From contig DS022282.1 in assembly GCA_000153745.1 (NCBI GenBank), positions 2,038,589 to 2,102,588 on the forward strand: a stretch of 64,000 nucleotides of DNA, written 5' to 3'. The position numbers were made by a program, and so were the translations under genes. A model generated the notes under the pieces. That model searched no databases and was not told where the DNA came from. It was given only the letters and a program-made list of their open reading frames with translations. Positions 20,130 to 29,647 of this stretch are shown here, in pieces. Source of the DNA: Rhodobacterales bacterium HTCC2255. Lineage in GTDB: Bacteria > Pseudomonadota > Alphaproteobacteria > Rhodobacterales > Rhodobacteraceae. Each line of letters opens with the position of its first letter. The first letter of the stretch is position 1.

Positions 20130-20378
20130 ATGTACATGACTTTAACACCTTTATTCATCCAAAATATTGGCCTACCTGGAATATTACTCATTGCAGTTGT
20201 CGTTCTGGTTATGTTTGGGCGAGGAAAAATTTCGAATCTTATGGGTGAAGTAGGTAAGGGAATTACTGCATTCAAAAAAGGAGTATCTGAAGGTAAAGAA
20301 GGTTTAGAAGAGTCGATAGATGAAGCTGCCGAAGCTGCCAAAGATGTAACTCCAAAAGATAAAAAAAATAAAAAATAA
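20130..20378 (+). CDS. tatA: Twin-arginine translocase subunit TatA
   Basis: TatA forms the protein-conducting element of the Tat pathway, which exports folded proteins. The 82-residue protein has one N-terminal membrane helix (GILLIAVVVLVMFGRGK), the hinge FGRGK and an amphipathic helix (ISNLMGEVGKGITAFKKG), then an acidic and lysine-rich tail. GGAG at 20119-20122 lies seven bases before the ATG at 20130 and fixes the start. It leads a tight tatA-tatB-tatC operon. Confidence 0.95.
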   Translation: MYMTLTPLFIQNIGLPGILLIAVVVLVMFGRGKISNLMGEVGKGITAFKKGVSEGKEGLEESIDEAAEAAKDVTPKDKKNKK

Positions 20379-20404
20379 ATTATTAATGATAAGATTGAAA
20401 TCTG

Positions 20405-20842
20405 ATGCTTGATATTGGCATGTCTGAAATGGTTATAATTGGTGTCGTCTCGTTGATCGTTGTCGGCCCCAAAGATCTACCCCAGATGTTTAGAAAAGTT
20501 GGTACTTTTGTTGGAAAAGCGCGAGGTATGGCTCGTGAATTTCAAAGTGCAATGCATGAAGCTGCAGAAGATTCAGGTGTAAATGATATTAAATCTTCTT
20601 ATGATAAAGCTACAAACTTTAAAAATTTGGGACTAGATAGTTTGGAACTTGCGCCTGAATATTCTGCTGATTTAAAGCCAGCGGCAGACGTTCCTTCCGT
20701 GAAACCTCCTAAAACTCCAAAAAAACAAAATAAAACTGCATCAATGAAGCCAACTGAAAAAAAAGCTTCATCAAAAGCTGCGAAAGATAAAAGCGTAGTT
20801 AAAAAAACAACAAAAGAAAAAGTTGTTAAGAAAGCCAAATAA
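20405..20842 (+). CDS. tatB: Twin-arginine translocase subunit TatB
   Basis: TatB works with TatC as the receptor complex for twin-arginine signal peptides. The 145-residue protein starts MLDIGMSEMVIIGVVSLIVV and continues GPKDLPQMFRKVG, the typical TatB helix and GPxxLP hinge, followed by an amphipathic helix. The second half is a lysine- and proline-rich low-complexity tail. It ends directly before the tatC ATG (no gap), 26 bases after tatA. Confidence 0.95.
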   Translation: MLDIGMSEMVIIGVVSLIVVGPKDLPQMFRKVGTFVGKARGMAREFQSAMHEAAEDSGVNDIKSSYDKATNFKNLGLDSLELAPEYSADLKPAADVPSVKPPKTPKKQNKTASMKPTEKKASSKAAKDKSVVKKTTKEKVVKKAK

Positions 20843-21691
20843 ATGAGTAATGATGATAGTGATGAGCATATAATAGAACACAGTGCTGCACCATTAATTG
20901 AGCATTTAGCTGAACTTCGTACAAGGTTGATTTATTCAGTTCTAGCTTTTGTTGTGGCAATGCTTTTATGTTTTAGTTTTGCTCGCCCATTATTGTTTTT
21001 TTTATTAGAACCTACAGCTAAGATTTTGTTAAGTTATGGTCAGGCCCCTGATTTTACTACCTTCGCTGCTCAAGAAAACTTTTTTGTGTACTTTCGAATT
21101 TCTGTTTTGATGGGTTTTGGGCTATCTTTTCCGATAATAGCATTTCAGCTATGGCGATTTGTTGCTCCTGGATTGTACAAGAATGAACAGGGAGCTTTTT
21201 TACCATTTATCATAGCATCTCCATTATTGTTTTTAGCGGGTGCATCTTTTGCGCATTATGTAGTAAGTCCTCTAGCAATGAATTTCTTTATTGGATTTTC
21301 TGACTTTGGAACAGATGGTACTAAAGTTGCAATTGAAGGTACTCAAAGAGCAGTTTTTGTTCCTCGAGTTACAGACGTTTTAGACTTAACACTGAAATTT
21401 ATTTTTGCTTTTGGTCTTTGTTTTCAATTACCAGTCCTGCTCACTCTCTTAGGAATGGGTGGTATAGTTTCGAGCCAAAGTTTAAGAGATATGCGTAAAT
21501 ATGCTGTTGTTGGAATACTTGTTTTAGCAGCGATAGTCACTCCGCCTGATGTAATTACACAAGTTATTTTGTTTGTTGTTGTCTATATGCTTTATGAAGT
21601 TTCGATATGGTTGGTGCGTATGGTTGAAAAAAAACGAGATAAGCAACTAGCTGAAGATGGTTATTTTGATAATGATCTGGATGATGAATAG
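20843..21691 (+). CDS. tatC: Twin-arginine translocase subunit TatC
   Basis: TatC is the six-helix core that recognises the twin-arginine signal. The 282-residue protein carries LIEHLAELRTRLIYSVLAF near the N-terminus, the loop ENFFVYFRISVLMGFGLSFP with the conserved glutamate, and YKNEQGAFLPF, all family hallmarks. Its TAG stop shares one base with the GTG start of the next gene, so the DUF815 gene is probably translated from the tat message. Confidence 0.97.
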   Translation: MSNDDSDEHIIEHSAAPLIEHLAELRTRLIYSVLAFVVAMLLCFSFARPLLFFLLEPTAKILLSYGQAPDFTTFAAQENFFVYFRISVLMGFGLSFPIIAFQLWRFVAPGLYKNEQGAFLPFIIASPLLFLAGASFAHYVVSPLAMNFFIGFSDFGTDGTKVAIEGTQRAVFVPRVTDVLDLTLKFIFAFGLCFQLPVLLTLLGMGGIVSSQSLRDMRKYAVVGILVLAAIVTPPDVITQVILFVVVYMLYEVSIWLVRMVEKKRDKQLAEDGYFDNDLDDE

Positions 21692-22515
21692 TGGATGACA
21701 CTTTAGAACGGATTGCTGATGCACTTGATCGTTTATCACCTATCCCCCTCGATCCTCCAAATTTTGATCAATGTGATGCGTTTCTATGGCAGGCTAACCC
21801 AATAGGACTAATTCCAGTCAGTAATGTATCATGTGTTGATATTAATTTATTATTAGGGATAGATAATTCTCGAGATACTCTCAGGGCAAATACGGAGCAG
21901 TTTTCTAAAGGTTACCCAGCTAATAATGCTCTTTTATGGGGTGCTAGGGGAATGGGGAAATCATCTTTAGTAAAAGCGGTACACCAAGATGTTGGAGGGT
22001 TAGTCTTAATTGAGATTCAGCGTGAAGATTTATCTTCGGTTGGTGAATTATTAAATTTATTACGTTCTTCAAGTAGAAGGTTTTTATTATTTTGTGATGA
22101 TCTGAGCTTTGATCATGATGATACCACATACAAATCTTTAAAAGCTATATTGGATGGAGGAATTGAAGGCCGGCCCGAAAATGTTTTGTTTTATGCTACT
22201 TCGAACCGTAGACATTTAATGCCGCGTGATATGATAGAAAATGAAAGCCAATCTGGCGTTAACCCTGCTGAAGCCGTTGAGGAAAAAGTTTCACTCTCCG
22301 ACAGATTTGGCCTCTGGTTAGGATTTCATGGTTGTTCACAAGACATATATCTAGCTATAATCAAAGGATATTGTAAAAAATATTCAATCAAGATTACTAA
22401 TGATGAACTAAATGCTGAAGCAATTGAATGGCAAGCAACAAGAGGATCAAGATCGGGAAGGGTCGCTTGGCAATTTTTTGTAGACCTTGCTGGCCGTAAA
22501 AATATCCGTTTTTGA
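21691..22515 (+). CDS. DUF815-family P-loop ATPase
   Basis: A 274-residue AAA-like ATPase of the DUF815 family, whose cellular role is not established. Walker A is GARGMGKSSLVKA (about residues 84-96), Walker B is FLLFCDDLSFDHDD (about residues 131-144), and a sensor-like string FYATSNRRHLMPRDM follows. The start is GTG at 21691, overlapping the tatC stop by one base. It converges on nlpD with only four bases between the two stops. Homologues are often found near yajC and the M23 peptidase gene in Alphaproteobacteria, so its place next to tatC is part of a probable local inversion. Confidence 0.85.
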   Translation: MDDTLERIADALDRLSPIPLDPPNFDQCDAFLWQANPIGLIPVSNVSCVDINLLLGIDNSRDTLRANTEQFSKGYPANNALLWGARGMGKSSLVKAVHQDVGGLVLIEIQREDLSSVGELLNLLRSSSRRFLLFCDDLSFDHDDTTYKSLKAILDGGIEGRPENVLFYATSNRRHLMPRDMIENESQSGVNPAEAVEEKVSLSDRFGLWLGFHGCSQDIYLAIIKGYCKKYSIKITNDELNAEAIEWQATRGSRSGRVAWQFFVDLAGRKNIRF

Positions 22516-22519
22516 TATA

Positions 22520-23587
22520 CTAACTACCGGATAAATATGGTGTAGGATCAACGGCCTGAGTGCCTTTTCTTACCTCAAAATGTATAAATGAAGGATCTCC
22601 ACCTGCAGCTAATCCAATAGCTTGGCCTGCCTCAACATCAATATCTTTTGTAAGTTTAACATCAGTAATATTGGAATATACTGTATATAAATTATTCTCA
22701 TGCCTTAAAAGAACAATTGTTGTATCCCCAACAGATTGAGAAACTAATGCGACTGTACCTTTAGCTGCAGCTTTAACTTTAGTGCCTTCAGCTACTTTAT
22801 AATCAATGCCTTCACTTCCACCTGATTTATTTGAGAAATTTCGTATGATTTCTCCATTCACAGGATTAACCATTTTACCAAATTCAATTTTTATTTTGCT
22901 ATTTGATTGTTTTATTGAGGGTATGATCTCTAAAGTTTCGGAATTTTCAGATTGTTCAATATTATTTGAATTTTCAGGTTGTGATCTCGTATCTGCAGTA
23001 ATACTTGTAGTTGGGATTAAAAGCTGTTGACCGTCTCTGACAGCCAAATCTGGGCCTAATCCGTTCCATGAAGACAATTCCGTAACTGACACATTGTACA
23101 TAACAGCAATGCTTTGGGCTGTTTCTCCAGATCGAACGGTATGTCTTACAGGTTCATCACCTTGTTGTATTTTAGGAGACAAGGAGGGTGCGCTATCTAA
23201 AGCAAATGTTGCAATATCCTCTATGGCACCAGTAGAAGATAAAATTTCACCTGTTGGTATTGCCAGTATTTCACCTTCTCTTAGACGTGCTTCTGATTTT
23301 AAACCGTTGTATCTAGCTAATTTTTCAACAGGTATACCTACTCTCAGGGCCATTAATTTCACTGTGTCGAATGGCTTTGCGACTGCAATTTGGTAGTTTG
23401 GATAAGTAATAACGCCATTTTTATCTGCAGCTGGCCGTTCAAATGTTTTGGTTGCTGGAAGAGATGGTGGCTTGTCTATTTTATCACCTATTGATGTTAA
23501 TGTAGTGTTTCCATCGCATGCTGATAGCAGTGTAAAAGATAATAAAATCAATGAAAAATGTTTAAAATTAAAAATTACTTTAGACAT
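22520..23587 (-). CDS. nlpD: NlpD-like lipoprotein: LysM repeats plus degenerate M23 domain
   Basis: An envelope lipoprotein likely to control cell-wall amidases. A lipoprotein signal with lipobox LLSAC is followed by two LysM domains (the first around YQIAVAKPFDTVKLMALRVG, the second around HTVRSGETAQSIAVMYNVS) and a C-terminal M23/LytM domain. The metal and catalytic residues are largely gone: HxGID reads SEGID, YxHL reads YSNI and HLHFE reads FIHFE, so it should not cleave peptidoglycan. I start it at the ATG at 23587, which has AAGGT six bases upstream; starts at 23623 and 23653 would abut or overlap pcm. It lies downstream of pcm and surE, as in enterobacteria. Confidence 0.88.
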   Translation of the reverse strand: MSKVIFNFKHFSLILLSFTLLSACDGNTTLTSIGDKIDKPPSLPATKTFERPAADKNGVITYPNYQIAVAKPFDTVKLMALRVGIPVEKLARYNGLKSEARLREGEILAIPTGEILSSTGAIEDIATFALDSAPSLSPKIQQGDEPVRHTVRSGETAQSIAVMYNVSVTELSSWNGLGPDLAVRDGQQLLIPTTSITADTRSQPENSNNIEQSENSETLEIIPSIKQSNSKIKIEFGKMVNPVNGEIIRNFSNKSGGSEGIDYKVAEGTKVKAAAKGTVALVSQSVGDTTIVLLRHENNLYTVYSNITDVKLTKDIDVEAGQAIGLAAGGDPSFIHFEVRKGTQAVDPTPYLSGS

Positions 23588-23624
23588 ATGTTTACCTTTT
23601 AATTTATCTTTATTTATATTCATC

Positions 23625-24260
23625 TCAAGCAAGGCCAGAAAGTAAAGGAACAAATCTTACTTCTTGTAATTCATCATATTCTAACCCAGTCGTTGTTTTA
23701 GTAATTTTTATTAACGTTTGAACTGTGCTAGATTGTCCAACTGGCAGAACCATTATTCCACCATCTTTTAATTGTGCCAATAAATTAGATGGTGGATCTT
23801 CTGCTGCTGCAGTTAATATTATTCGATCAAATGGTGCCTGATTTGGCAAGCCCATTGATCCATCTGCAGTAATTACAGTCACATTCACTAACCCTAGACT
23901 ATTTAATGTTTTGTTAGCAGATTGTGCTAGTTTTGAAAATCTTTCAACTGTATAAACACGTCGAGCTAATTGTGATAAAACAGCTGCTTGAAAACCTGTG
24001 CCGGTGCCTATCTCTAAGACTTTATCTCTTGGACCCGGGTTTAATGCTTGTGTCATTTTTGCTACTACTGATGGTTGGCTTAATGTTTGACCAGATGCAA
24101 TTGGAAGTGCAATATCATCATACGCCCTTTCTTGAAATGCTCCAGTAGCAAAGGGATCTCTAGGTATCAATTCCATGGCATGAAGAACGCGTTTATCTGT
24201 CACGCCACTATTACGCAGCATGAGTAAATATTGCATCAACTTTTCTGGTGTTGGACTCAT
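23625..24260 (-). CDS. pcm: Protein-L-isoaspartate O-methyltransferase
   Basis: Pcm methylates isoaspartyl residues in damaged proteins with S-adenosylmethionine so that they can revert to aspartate. The 211-residue protein has the family motif [20 protein letters not shown] (about residues 45-64), the SAM-binding motif [18 protein letters not shown] (about residues 80-97), and motif [13 protein letters not shown]. Its ATG overlaps the surE stop by four bases. It forms a serS-surE-pcm-nlpD set on the reverse strand. Confidence 0.95.
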   Translation of the reverse strand: MSPTPEKLMQYLLMLRNSGVTDKRVLHAMELIPRDPFATGAFQERAYDDIALPIASGQTLSQPSVVAKMTQALNPGPRDKVLEIGTGTGFQAAVLSQLARRVYTVERFSKLAQSANKTLNSLGLVNVTVITADGSMGLPNQAPFDRIILTAAAEDPPSNLLAQLKDGGIMVLPVGQSSTVQTLIKITKTTTGLEYDELQEVRFVPLLSGLA

Positions 24261-25012
24261 AGTTTGAGTAATTCCCGCAAAACAGCATGGTTTGTTAGGT
24301 CAACACTACATGGCGTAATAGATATTTTTCCGTTTATATTGGCATTTATATCTGTTCCTGATCCAGTATCTTCTTGTTGTTGTGGTAAACCTTTTATTTT
24401 TAATAACTCATTTGAAGTCTCGGTACTAAATGGAGCACCAGTTCTATATCCCTGCATTGTGAATGAAGTGCCAGTTACATCAATTCCTAAACACGGTGGA
24501 AAATTTACATTGTAATGTATGGGTGCTGAATTGTTATTCCATATATTAATTGAAAGAATATTTTGTATGGTCTTTAACCCATGCATACTAACTGCATCAA
24601 ATATGTTTTCATTATCTAGTTTAGGACCAAAGAATTGTGACAAAGCAATAGCAGGAATTCCGTTCATGGCCGCCTCGATAGTTGCACCAACCGTCCCAGA
24701 ATACATAGTATTTTGACCTGCGTTATTTCCGCGATTAACTCCAGATAAAACCAAATCAAATTTTTGATTATATTCAGAAATTCCAACTATCACACAATCA
24801 GCGGGTGTTCCATGACACGCCCATCTATTTTTAGTAATTTTCTCTAAATTTATAGAGCTATGATAACTAATAGCATGGCTTACACCTGATTGTTCTGTTG
24901 CTGGTGCTACTGTTAGAATTTTCTCAGCTGAAGTTAATCCCAATGCAATTTTATAAAGTACTGCAAGACCAGGTGCATCTATTCCATCATCATTAGTAAT
25001 AAGTATTTTCAT
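24257..25012 (-). CDS. surE: 5'/3'-nucleotidase SurE
   Basis: SurE is a metal-dependent survival-protein nucleotidase that dephosphorylates nucleoside monophosphates. The 251-residue protein starts [19 protein letters not shown] with the metal-binding DD pair, and has the loop [23 protein letters not shown] (about residues 84-106). The conserved HYNVNFP segment lies near residue 165. It is followed by pcm with a four-base overlap and preceded by serS across a 134-base gap, which may carry its own promoter. Confidence 0.95.
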   Translation of the reverse strand: MKILITNDDGIDAPGLAVLYKIALGLTSAEKILTVAPATEQSGVSHAISYHSSINLEKITKNRWACHGTPADCVIVGISEYNQKFDLVLSGVNRGNNAGQNTMYSGTVGATIEAAMNGIPAIALSQFFGPKLDNENIFDAVSMHGLKTIQNILSINIWNNNSAPIHYNVNFPPCLGIDVTGTSFTMQGYRTGAPFSTETSNELLKIKGLPQQQEDTGSGTDINANINGKISITPCSVDLTNHAVLRELLKL

Positions 25013-25146
25013 CTTTATTTGCCTAATCCTTTTGTTAACTGCTCATGTATGGGAAATGTATTTTAACAATATGAGGCTGTTTGATCTATGAAGCGATTAA
25101 TATGCAATATTCACTAACTTTAATAGAAATATCCATGAGTTAATTT

Positions 25147-26439
25147 TTATTCCAATATACCTTTTGTATTTAATCTTGTTTTTCCACCTAAATGTTGCGT
25201 TAGTACTTTGGGTAAAATGACTGAACCATCTTCTTGCTGACCATTTTCGAGAACCGCAATCAAGCATCTACCAACTGCTAAGCCAGAACCGTTTAGAGTA
25301 TGAACAAATTCAGGTTTCTTTGCACCAGTTCGTTTAAATCTAGCATTCATGCGTCTTGATTGAAAATCACCACAAGTCGAGCATGAACTAATCTCACGGT
25401 AGGCATTTTGTCCTGGAAGCCAAACTTCAATATCATTTGTTCTTTTTGCACTGAAGCCCATATCGCCAGTACATAATTTAACTGTGCGATAAGGAAGTTC
25501 TAATTTTTCTAAAATTCCTTGAGCGCATTTAGTCATTCTATCTAATTCTAAGTCAGAGTCTTCTGGCTTAACAATTGATACCATCTCTACTTTTTCGAAT
25601 TGATGTTGTCTAAGCATGCCTGATGTATCACGACCAGCAGAACCTGCTTCTGAGCGAAAACATAATGAGTGTGCTGTAAAGCGTCTTGGTAAGTTATCTT
25701 CAGTTGTAGTTGTGTCGGCTGCAATATTTGTCAGTGTAACTTCTGATGTTGGAACTAACCACCATCCATTTGAAGTTTGGTAACTATCTTCAGAAAATTT
25801 AGGCAGTTGGCCAGTTCCAAACATTGCTTCATCTCGAACTAACACGGGAGTATTTACTTCTGTCAGCCCATTCTCGGTTGTATGCGTATCAAGCATAAAC
25901 TGTGCAAGTGCACGGTGAATCCTAGCAATTGCTCCTGATAATATAACAAATCTAGAGCCTGACATTTTGGCTGCAGTCTCAAAATCCATACCTTTTGAGA
26001 CCGATTTAATGTCATAGTGTTCAAGTGCATCAAATTCAAAAGCAGGAAGTTCTCCCCATTTGTGGACTTCTACGTTATCATTTTCATCTGATCCAGTAGG
26101 GACATCATCATAAGGTAAATTTGGGATCGTTAGAAGTAGATTTCTTAATTTATTGTCTATTTCTTTTGCTGACTCTTCTAATGATGCAATTTCTGCTTTT
26201 TTTTCAGAAACGAGATTTCGCAGTCTATTAAACTCAGTTTCATCACCTGATGCTTTTGCTGCGCCTACCATTTTTGAAGCAGTATTACGTTCTGCTAAGG
26301 CGGCTTCTGCACTTGTAATTTTGGCTCTTCTATCAAGGTCTATATCTAAAATAACGCTAGAGATTGCTTCTGCGCCACGGCGTTTTAAAGCTGCATCAAA
26401 TTTATTTGGATCATCACGTATTGTGCGAATATCATGCAT
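25147..26439 (-). CDS. serS: Seryl-tRNA synthetase
   Basis: SerS charges serine onto tRNA-Ser (and tRNA-Sec if present). From the ATG at 26439 the protein has 430 residues and starts [20 protein letters not shown], the usual alphaproteobacterial N-terminus. GAGG at 26446-26449, six bases upstream, supports this start over the ATG at 26472. After the coiled-coil arm come class II motif 2 ([20 protein letters not shown]) and motif 3 ([19 protein letters not shown]). It heads the reverse-strand block and is divergent from yajC. Confidence 0.97.
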   Translation of the reverse strand: MHDIRTIRDDPNKFDAALKRRGAEAISSVILDIDLDRRAKITSAEAALAERNTASKMVGAAKASGDETEFNRLRNLVSEKKAEIASLEESAKEIDNKLRNLLLTIPNLPYDDVPTGSDENDNVEVHKWGELPAFEFDALEHYDIKSVSKGMDFETAAKMSGSRFVILSGAIARIHRALAQFMLDTHTTENGLTEVNTPVLVRDEAMFGTGQLPKFSEDSYQTSNGWWLVPTSEVTLTNIAADTTTTEDNLPRRFTAHSLCFRSEAGSAGRDTSGMLRQHQFEKVEMVSIVKPEDSDLELDRMTKCAQGILEKLELPYRTVKLCTGDMGFSAKRTNDIEVWLPGQNAYREISSCSTCGDFQSRRMNARFKRTGAKKPEFVHTLNGSGLAVGRCLIAVLENGQQEDGSVILPKVLTQHLGGKTRLNTKGILE

Positions 26440-26522
26440 AGAAAACCTCATACTTTTTTCGGCTTTATGCACGAAAAACGTTGTAAGGTTAAGAGGGAAA
26501 TAATAACTTTCTTATTTTAGTT

Positions 26523-26630
26523 AATATATTTATCTAAATATATTTTAATTTAAATATATCTAACTTTAGTGGGTTGTCCTTGCTTATTGATTTGACACCC
26601 GTTAGGTATCGACGCAAAGAAATTACGGGT
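26523..26630 (+). promoter_or_regulatory. serS-yajC intergenic region with inverted repeats
   Basis: Two inverted repeats lie between the divergent serS and yajC genes. AATATATTT (26523-26531) and AAATATATT (26536-26544) form an AT-rich palindrome. ACCCGT (26597-26602) and ACGGGT (26625-26630) could form a short stem in the yajC leader. TTGACA at 26592-26597 is a perfect -35 hexamer, but no good -10 follows at 16-18 bases. Function is unproven. Confidence 0.3.
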
Positions 26631-26663
26631 AATTTTATGCCCCTTAACATTGAGGATTTTGAT

Positions 26664-26987
26664 ATGTTTGCAACTCCTGCATTTGCACAAGCAGCTGGTG
26701 GCGGTTTCGCCGGTGGATTAGGTGGCTTTATGCCATTAATTTTAATTTTTGGGATCATGTATTTTTTAATGATTAGACCACAACAAAAAAAAGTTAAACA
26801 GCATCAAGCTATGGTTGCCGCAGTACGTAAAGGTGATCAAATTGTAACTGCTGGAGGTTTAATCGGTAAAGTAACAAAAGTTAATACTGACAACGAAGTA
26901 GAAGTTGAAATATCTTCTGGTGTAAAAGTTAAAGTTGTACAGCATACGATTTCACAAGTTTTAAATAAAACTGAACCTGCAAAATAA
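26664..26987 (+). CDS. yajC: Preprotein translocase subunit YajC
   Basis: YajC is a small inner-membrane protein that associates with SecDF. From the ATG at 26664 it is 107 residues, begins MFATPAFAQAAGGGFAGG, and has one membrane helix followed by MIRPQQKKVKQHQAM, the family signature, and a C-terminal domain with GGLIGKV. TGAGGA seven bases upstream supports this start; longer frames to 26574 look like leader sequence. It is followed by secD after 20 bases. Confidence 0.95.
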   Translation: MFATPAFAQAAGGGFAGGLGGFMPLILIFGIMYFLMIRPQQKKVKQHQAMVAAVRKGDQIVTAGGLIGKVTKVNTDNEVEVEISSGVKVKVVQHTISQVLNKTEPAK

Positions 26988-27007
26988 ATAACTCTAGGTA
27001 TCTATAA

Positions 27008-28669
27008 ATGTTGCAATTCTCTCTAACCAAGAAAATTCTAATCTGGGTTGTGGTAGTTCTCGGCTTTCTTTTTGCTATGCCAAATGGATTTTATAATCGT
27101 GTTGAGAGTGTAAATGATGCTCGTATGCAGTTGGAGAATGGTAATGATACACCTGAGATAATATCCCAAGCATCAAATTGGCCATCTTTCTTACCAAGTG
27201 CTTTGGTCAATTTAGGTTTAGATTTACGTGGTGGAGCGCACCTACTTGCAAGAGTGCGCGTTGATCAGGTGTATGAAGCTAGAATGGATGCTTATTGGCC
27301 AGAAGTCAGAAACGCTCTACGAAAAGAACGAGCATCAATTGGTACTATACGTCGAATTGATGGTGAAAATTATGATCTGCGAGTGCGCATATCAGAACCA
27401 AGTCAGATAAATCATGCGGTAGAAGTTGTTTCAGCATTAGCAAGGCCTGTGACAACTTTATCAGGAGCTGGATCGAGAGATATTGTCGTAACTTCTATAG
27501 AAGATACAATCATTATTGAGCTATCTGAAGCTGAAAAAATAGCAACTGATACTCGAACAATGGATCAATCTTTGGAAATAATCAGGCGACGAGTTGATGA
27601 AGCTGGTACACGGGAGCCAACCATACAGCGTCAAGGAACAGATCGAGTTTTAATACAAGTTCCTGGGATTGGTTCAGCTGAAGAGTTGAAGAGTATTATA
27701 GGTAAAACTGCAAAACTTACTTTTCATAAAGTCATTCAGAGAACGTCAAATTCTGATGAGCGTGTAAAAAATAGACAAATACTTTTACCAGCACAAGATG
27801 AAGAAGGTGTATTTTATGTTTTAGAAAAAACTCCTGTTATAAATGGTGACCATTTAACAGATGCTCAACCTGCTTTTGACCAAAATAATCGCCCAGCAGT
27901 TAGCTTTAGATTGAATACAACTGGTGCAAGAATATTTGGGCAATACACAGCAGAGAATATAGGAACACCTTTTGCTATAGTTTTAGATCAAGAAGTTGTT
28001 TCTGCTCCAACAATACAAAGTCATATTTCTGGCGGTTCTGGAATTATAACAGGTCAATTTGGTGTTGAAGAAACAACGCTTTTATCTATACAACTCCGCG
28101 CTGGCGCATTGCCAGCAGAATTAGAATATTTACAAGAGTCAACAGTTGGACCAGATCTAGGACAAGACAGTATTGATGCTGGTACTTTAGCATGTATAGT
28201 TGCATTTATTGCGGTGCTTGTATTTATGAGCTTGAGCTACGGATTGTTTGGAATTTTTGCTAATGTTGCATTGATAATAAATGTAGCATTAATTTTTGCT
28301 GTTTTAAGTGTAATATCTGGAACACTTACTTTGCCTGGAATAGCAGGCATAGTACTAACTGTAGGAATGGCAGTGGATGCAAATGTACTTGTTTTTGAAC
28401 GTATTCGAGAAGAACTTAAAAAAGCAAAAAATCCTCGAAAAGCAATTGAATTAGGCTATGAGCGTGCTTTCAGTGCTATAATAGACGCGAATATTACTAC
28501 ACTCATTGCTGCAGTAATTTTACTTGTATTTGGCTCTGGCCCAGTTAAAGGATTTGCTATTACATTGGGAATTGGGATTGTAACATCTGTATTTACAGCA
28601 ATTTGGGTTACAAGATTATTAATATCAATTTGGATAGAACGTAAGCGTCCAAAATCAATAGAAATATAG
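27008..28669 (+). CDS. secD: Protein translocase subunit SecD
   Basis: SecD uses the proton gradient to pull exported proteins through SecYEG from the periplasmic side. The 553-residue protein has an N-terminal membrane helix, the periplasmic D1 motif LGLDLRGGAHLLARV, a P1 domain with IIRRRVDEAGTREPTIQRQG, and C-terminal helices with TVGMAVDANVLVFERIREEL containing the conserved membrane aspartate. It lies in a yajC-secD-secF operon, nine bases before secF. Confidence 0.97.
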   Translation: MLQFSLTKKILIWVVVVLGFLFAMPNGFYNRVESVNDARMQLENGNDTPEIISQASNWPSFLPSALVNLGLDLRGGAHLLARVRVDQVYEARMDAYWPEVRNALRKERASIGTIRRIDGENYDLRVRISEPSQINHAVEVVSALARPVTTLSGAGSRDIVVTSIEDTIIIELSEAEKIATDTRTMDQSLEIIRRRVDEAGTREPTIQRQGTDRVLIQVPGIGSAEELKSIIGKTAKLTFHKVIQRTSNSDERVKNRQILLPAQDEEGVFYVLEKTPVINGDHLTDAQPAFDQNNRPAVSFRLNTTGARIFGQYTAENIGTPFAIVLDQEVVSAPTIQSHISGGSGIITGQFGVEETTLLSIQLRAGALPAELEYLQESTVGPDLGQDSIDAGTLACIVAFIAVLVFMSLSYGLFGIFANVALIINVALIFAVLSVISGTLTLPGIAGIVLTVGMAVDANVLVFERIREELKKAKNPRKAIELGYERAFSAIIDANITTLIAAVILLVFGSGPVKGFAITLGIGIVTSVFTAIWVTRLLISIWIERKRPKSIEI

Positions 28670-28678
28670 GAGATTGGA

Positions 28679-29647
28679 ATGCGTTTAAAGTTAGTTCCAG
28701 ACAATATTAAAATTAATTTTTTTCAATCTACTAGGCTTACTTTTGGTGCTTCAGTTTTAGCTATGGTTATTTCCATATTTTTATTCTTCTTTAACGGCTT
28801 AAATCTAGGTATTGATTTTTTGGGTGGCACCACAATAAGAACTGATGCACAAACGTCTGTTGACGTAGGCGCTTATAGATCTGCTTTAAAGCCGCTAGAT
28901 TTAGGTGATGTTACGGTAACAGAAATTTTTGATGTAACAAAGCCAGATTTGAATGCTGCTCAAATCAGATTTGAAGCACAAAGTGGAGAAGAAGCTGCAA
29001 CGGTTGAGGTCATTCGTGCAGTAAAAGCAGCTTTGCTTTCACTGGACGAAACAATAACATTTCCTCAAGTTGAAAGTGTTGGGCCTGAAGTTTCTGGAGA
29101 ATTAGTTCAGGCAGCTATTACAGCTGTGTTGGCTGCAATTGGTGCTGTGTTATTTTATATCTGGTTGAGGTTTGAATGGCAGTTTTCTGTTGGTGCTATT
29201 GCAGCGCTAGTACATGATATTGTAATAACAATAGGCATTTTTAGTCTTTTGCAAATTAAATTTGATTTAGCGATAATTGCTGCTTTATTGACTATAGTTG
29301 GGTATTCGCTCAACGATACAGTTGTTGTTTTTGACCGTGTTCGAGAAAATTTAAGAAAATATAAGAAAACCTTATTAAAAGACCTACTAAATATGTCTAT
29401 AAATGAAACATTATCTCGTACTGTAATGACATCTTTAACAACACTTATTGCATTGATTAGTCTATTTATTTTGGGCGGTGATGTTATACATGGATTTGTT
29501 TTTGCTATGATCTGGGGCGTTATAATTGGAACGTATTCTTCAGTGTTTGTAGCGTCATCAATTTTATTGCGTCTTGGAGTTAAGCGCGATTGGGATAAAA
29601 CTAATGATGGTAAAGCCGGCACTCAGTTTGCAGGCATTGATGCATGA
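28679..29647 (+). CDS. secF: Protein translocase subunit SecF
   Basis: SecF is the partner of SecD. The 322-residue protein contains the N-terminal motif GLNLGIDFLGGT and the D4/D5-type membrane motif VGYSLNDTVVVFDRVRENLR, with six predicted helices. An AGGAG-like ggagattgga precedes the ATG. Its stop codon overlaps the start of the TauE-type gene by four bases. Confidence 0.97.
   Translation: MRLKLVPDNIKINFFQSTRLTFGASVLAMVISIFLFFFNGLNLGIDFLGGTTIRTDAQTSVDVGAYRSALKPLDLGDVTVTEIFDVTKPDLNAAQIRFEAQSGEEAATVEVIRAVKAALLSLDETITFPQVESVGPEVSGELVQAAITAVLAAIGAVLFYIWLRFEWQFSVGAIAALVHDIVITIGIFSLLQIKFDLAIIAALLTIVGYSLNDTVVVFDRVRENLRKYKKTLLKDLLNMSINETLSRTVMTSLTTLIALISLFILGGDVIHGFVFAMIWGVIIGTYSSVFVASSILLRLGVKRDWDKTNDGKAGTQFAGIDA

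Noticed and set aside
29155-29622. Reverse-strand frame of 155 codons over secF
   Set aside because: Shadow of secF, whose motifs and operon position are clear; the reverse product has no recognisable features.
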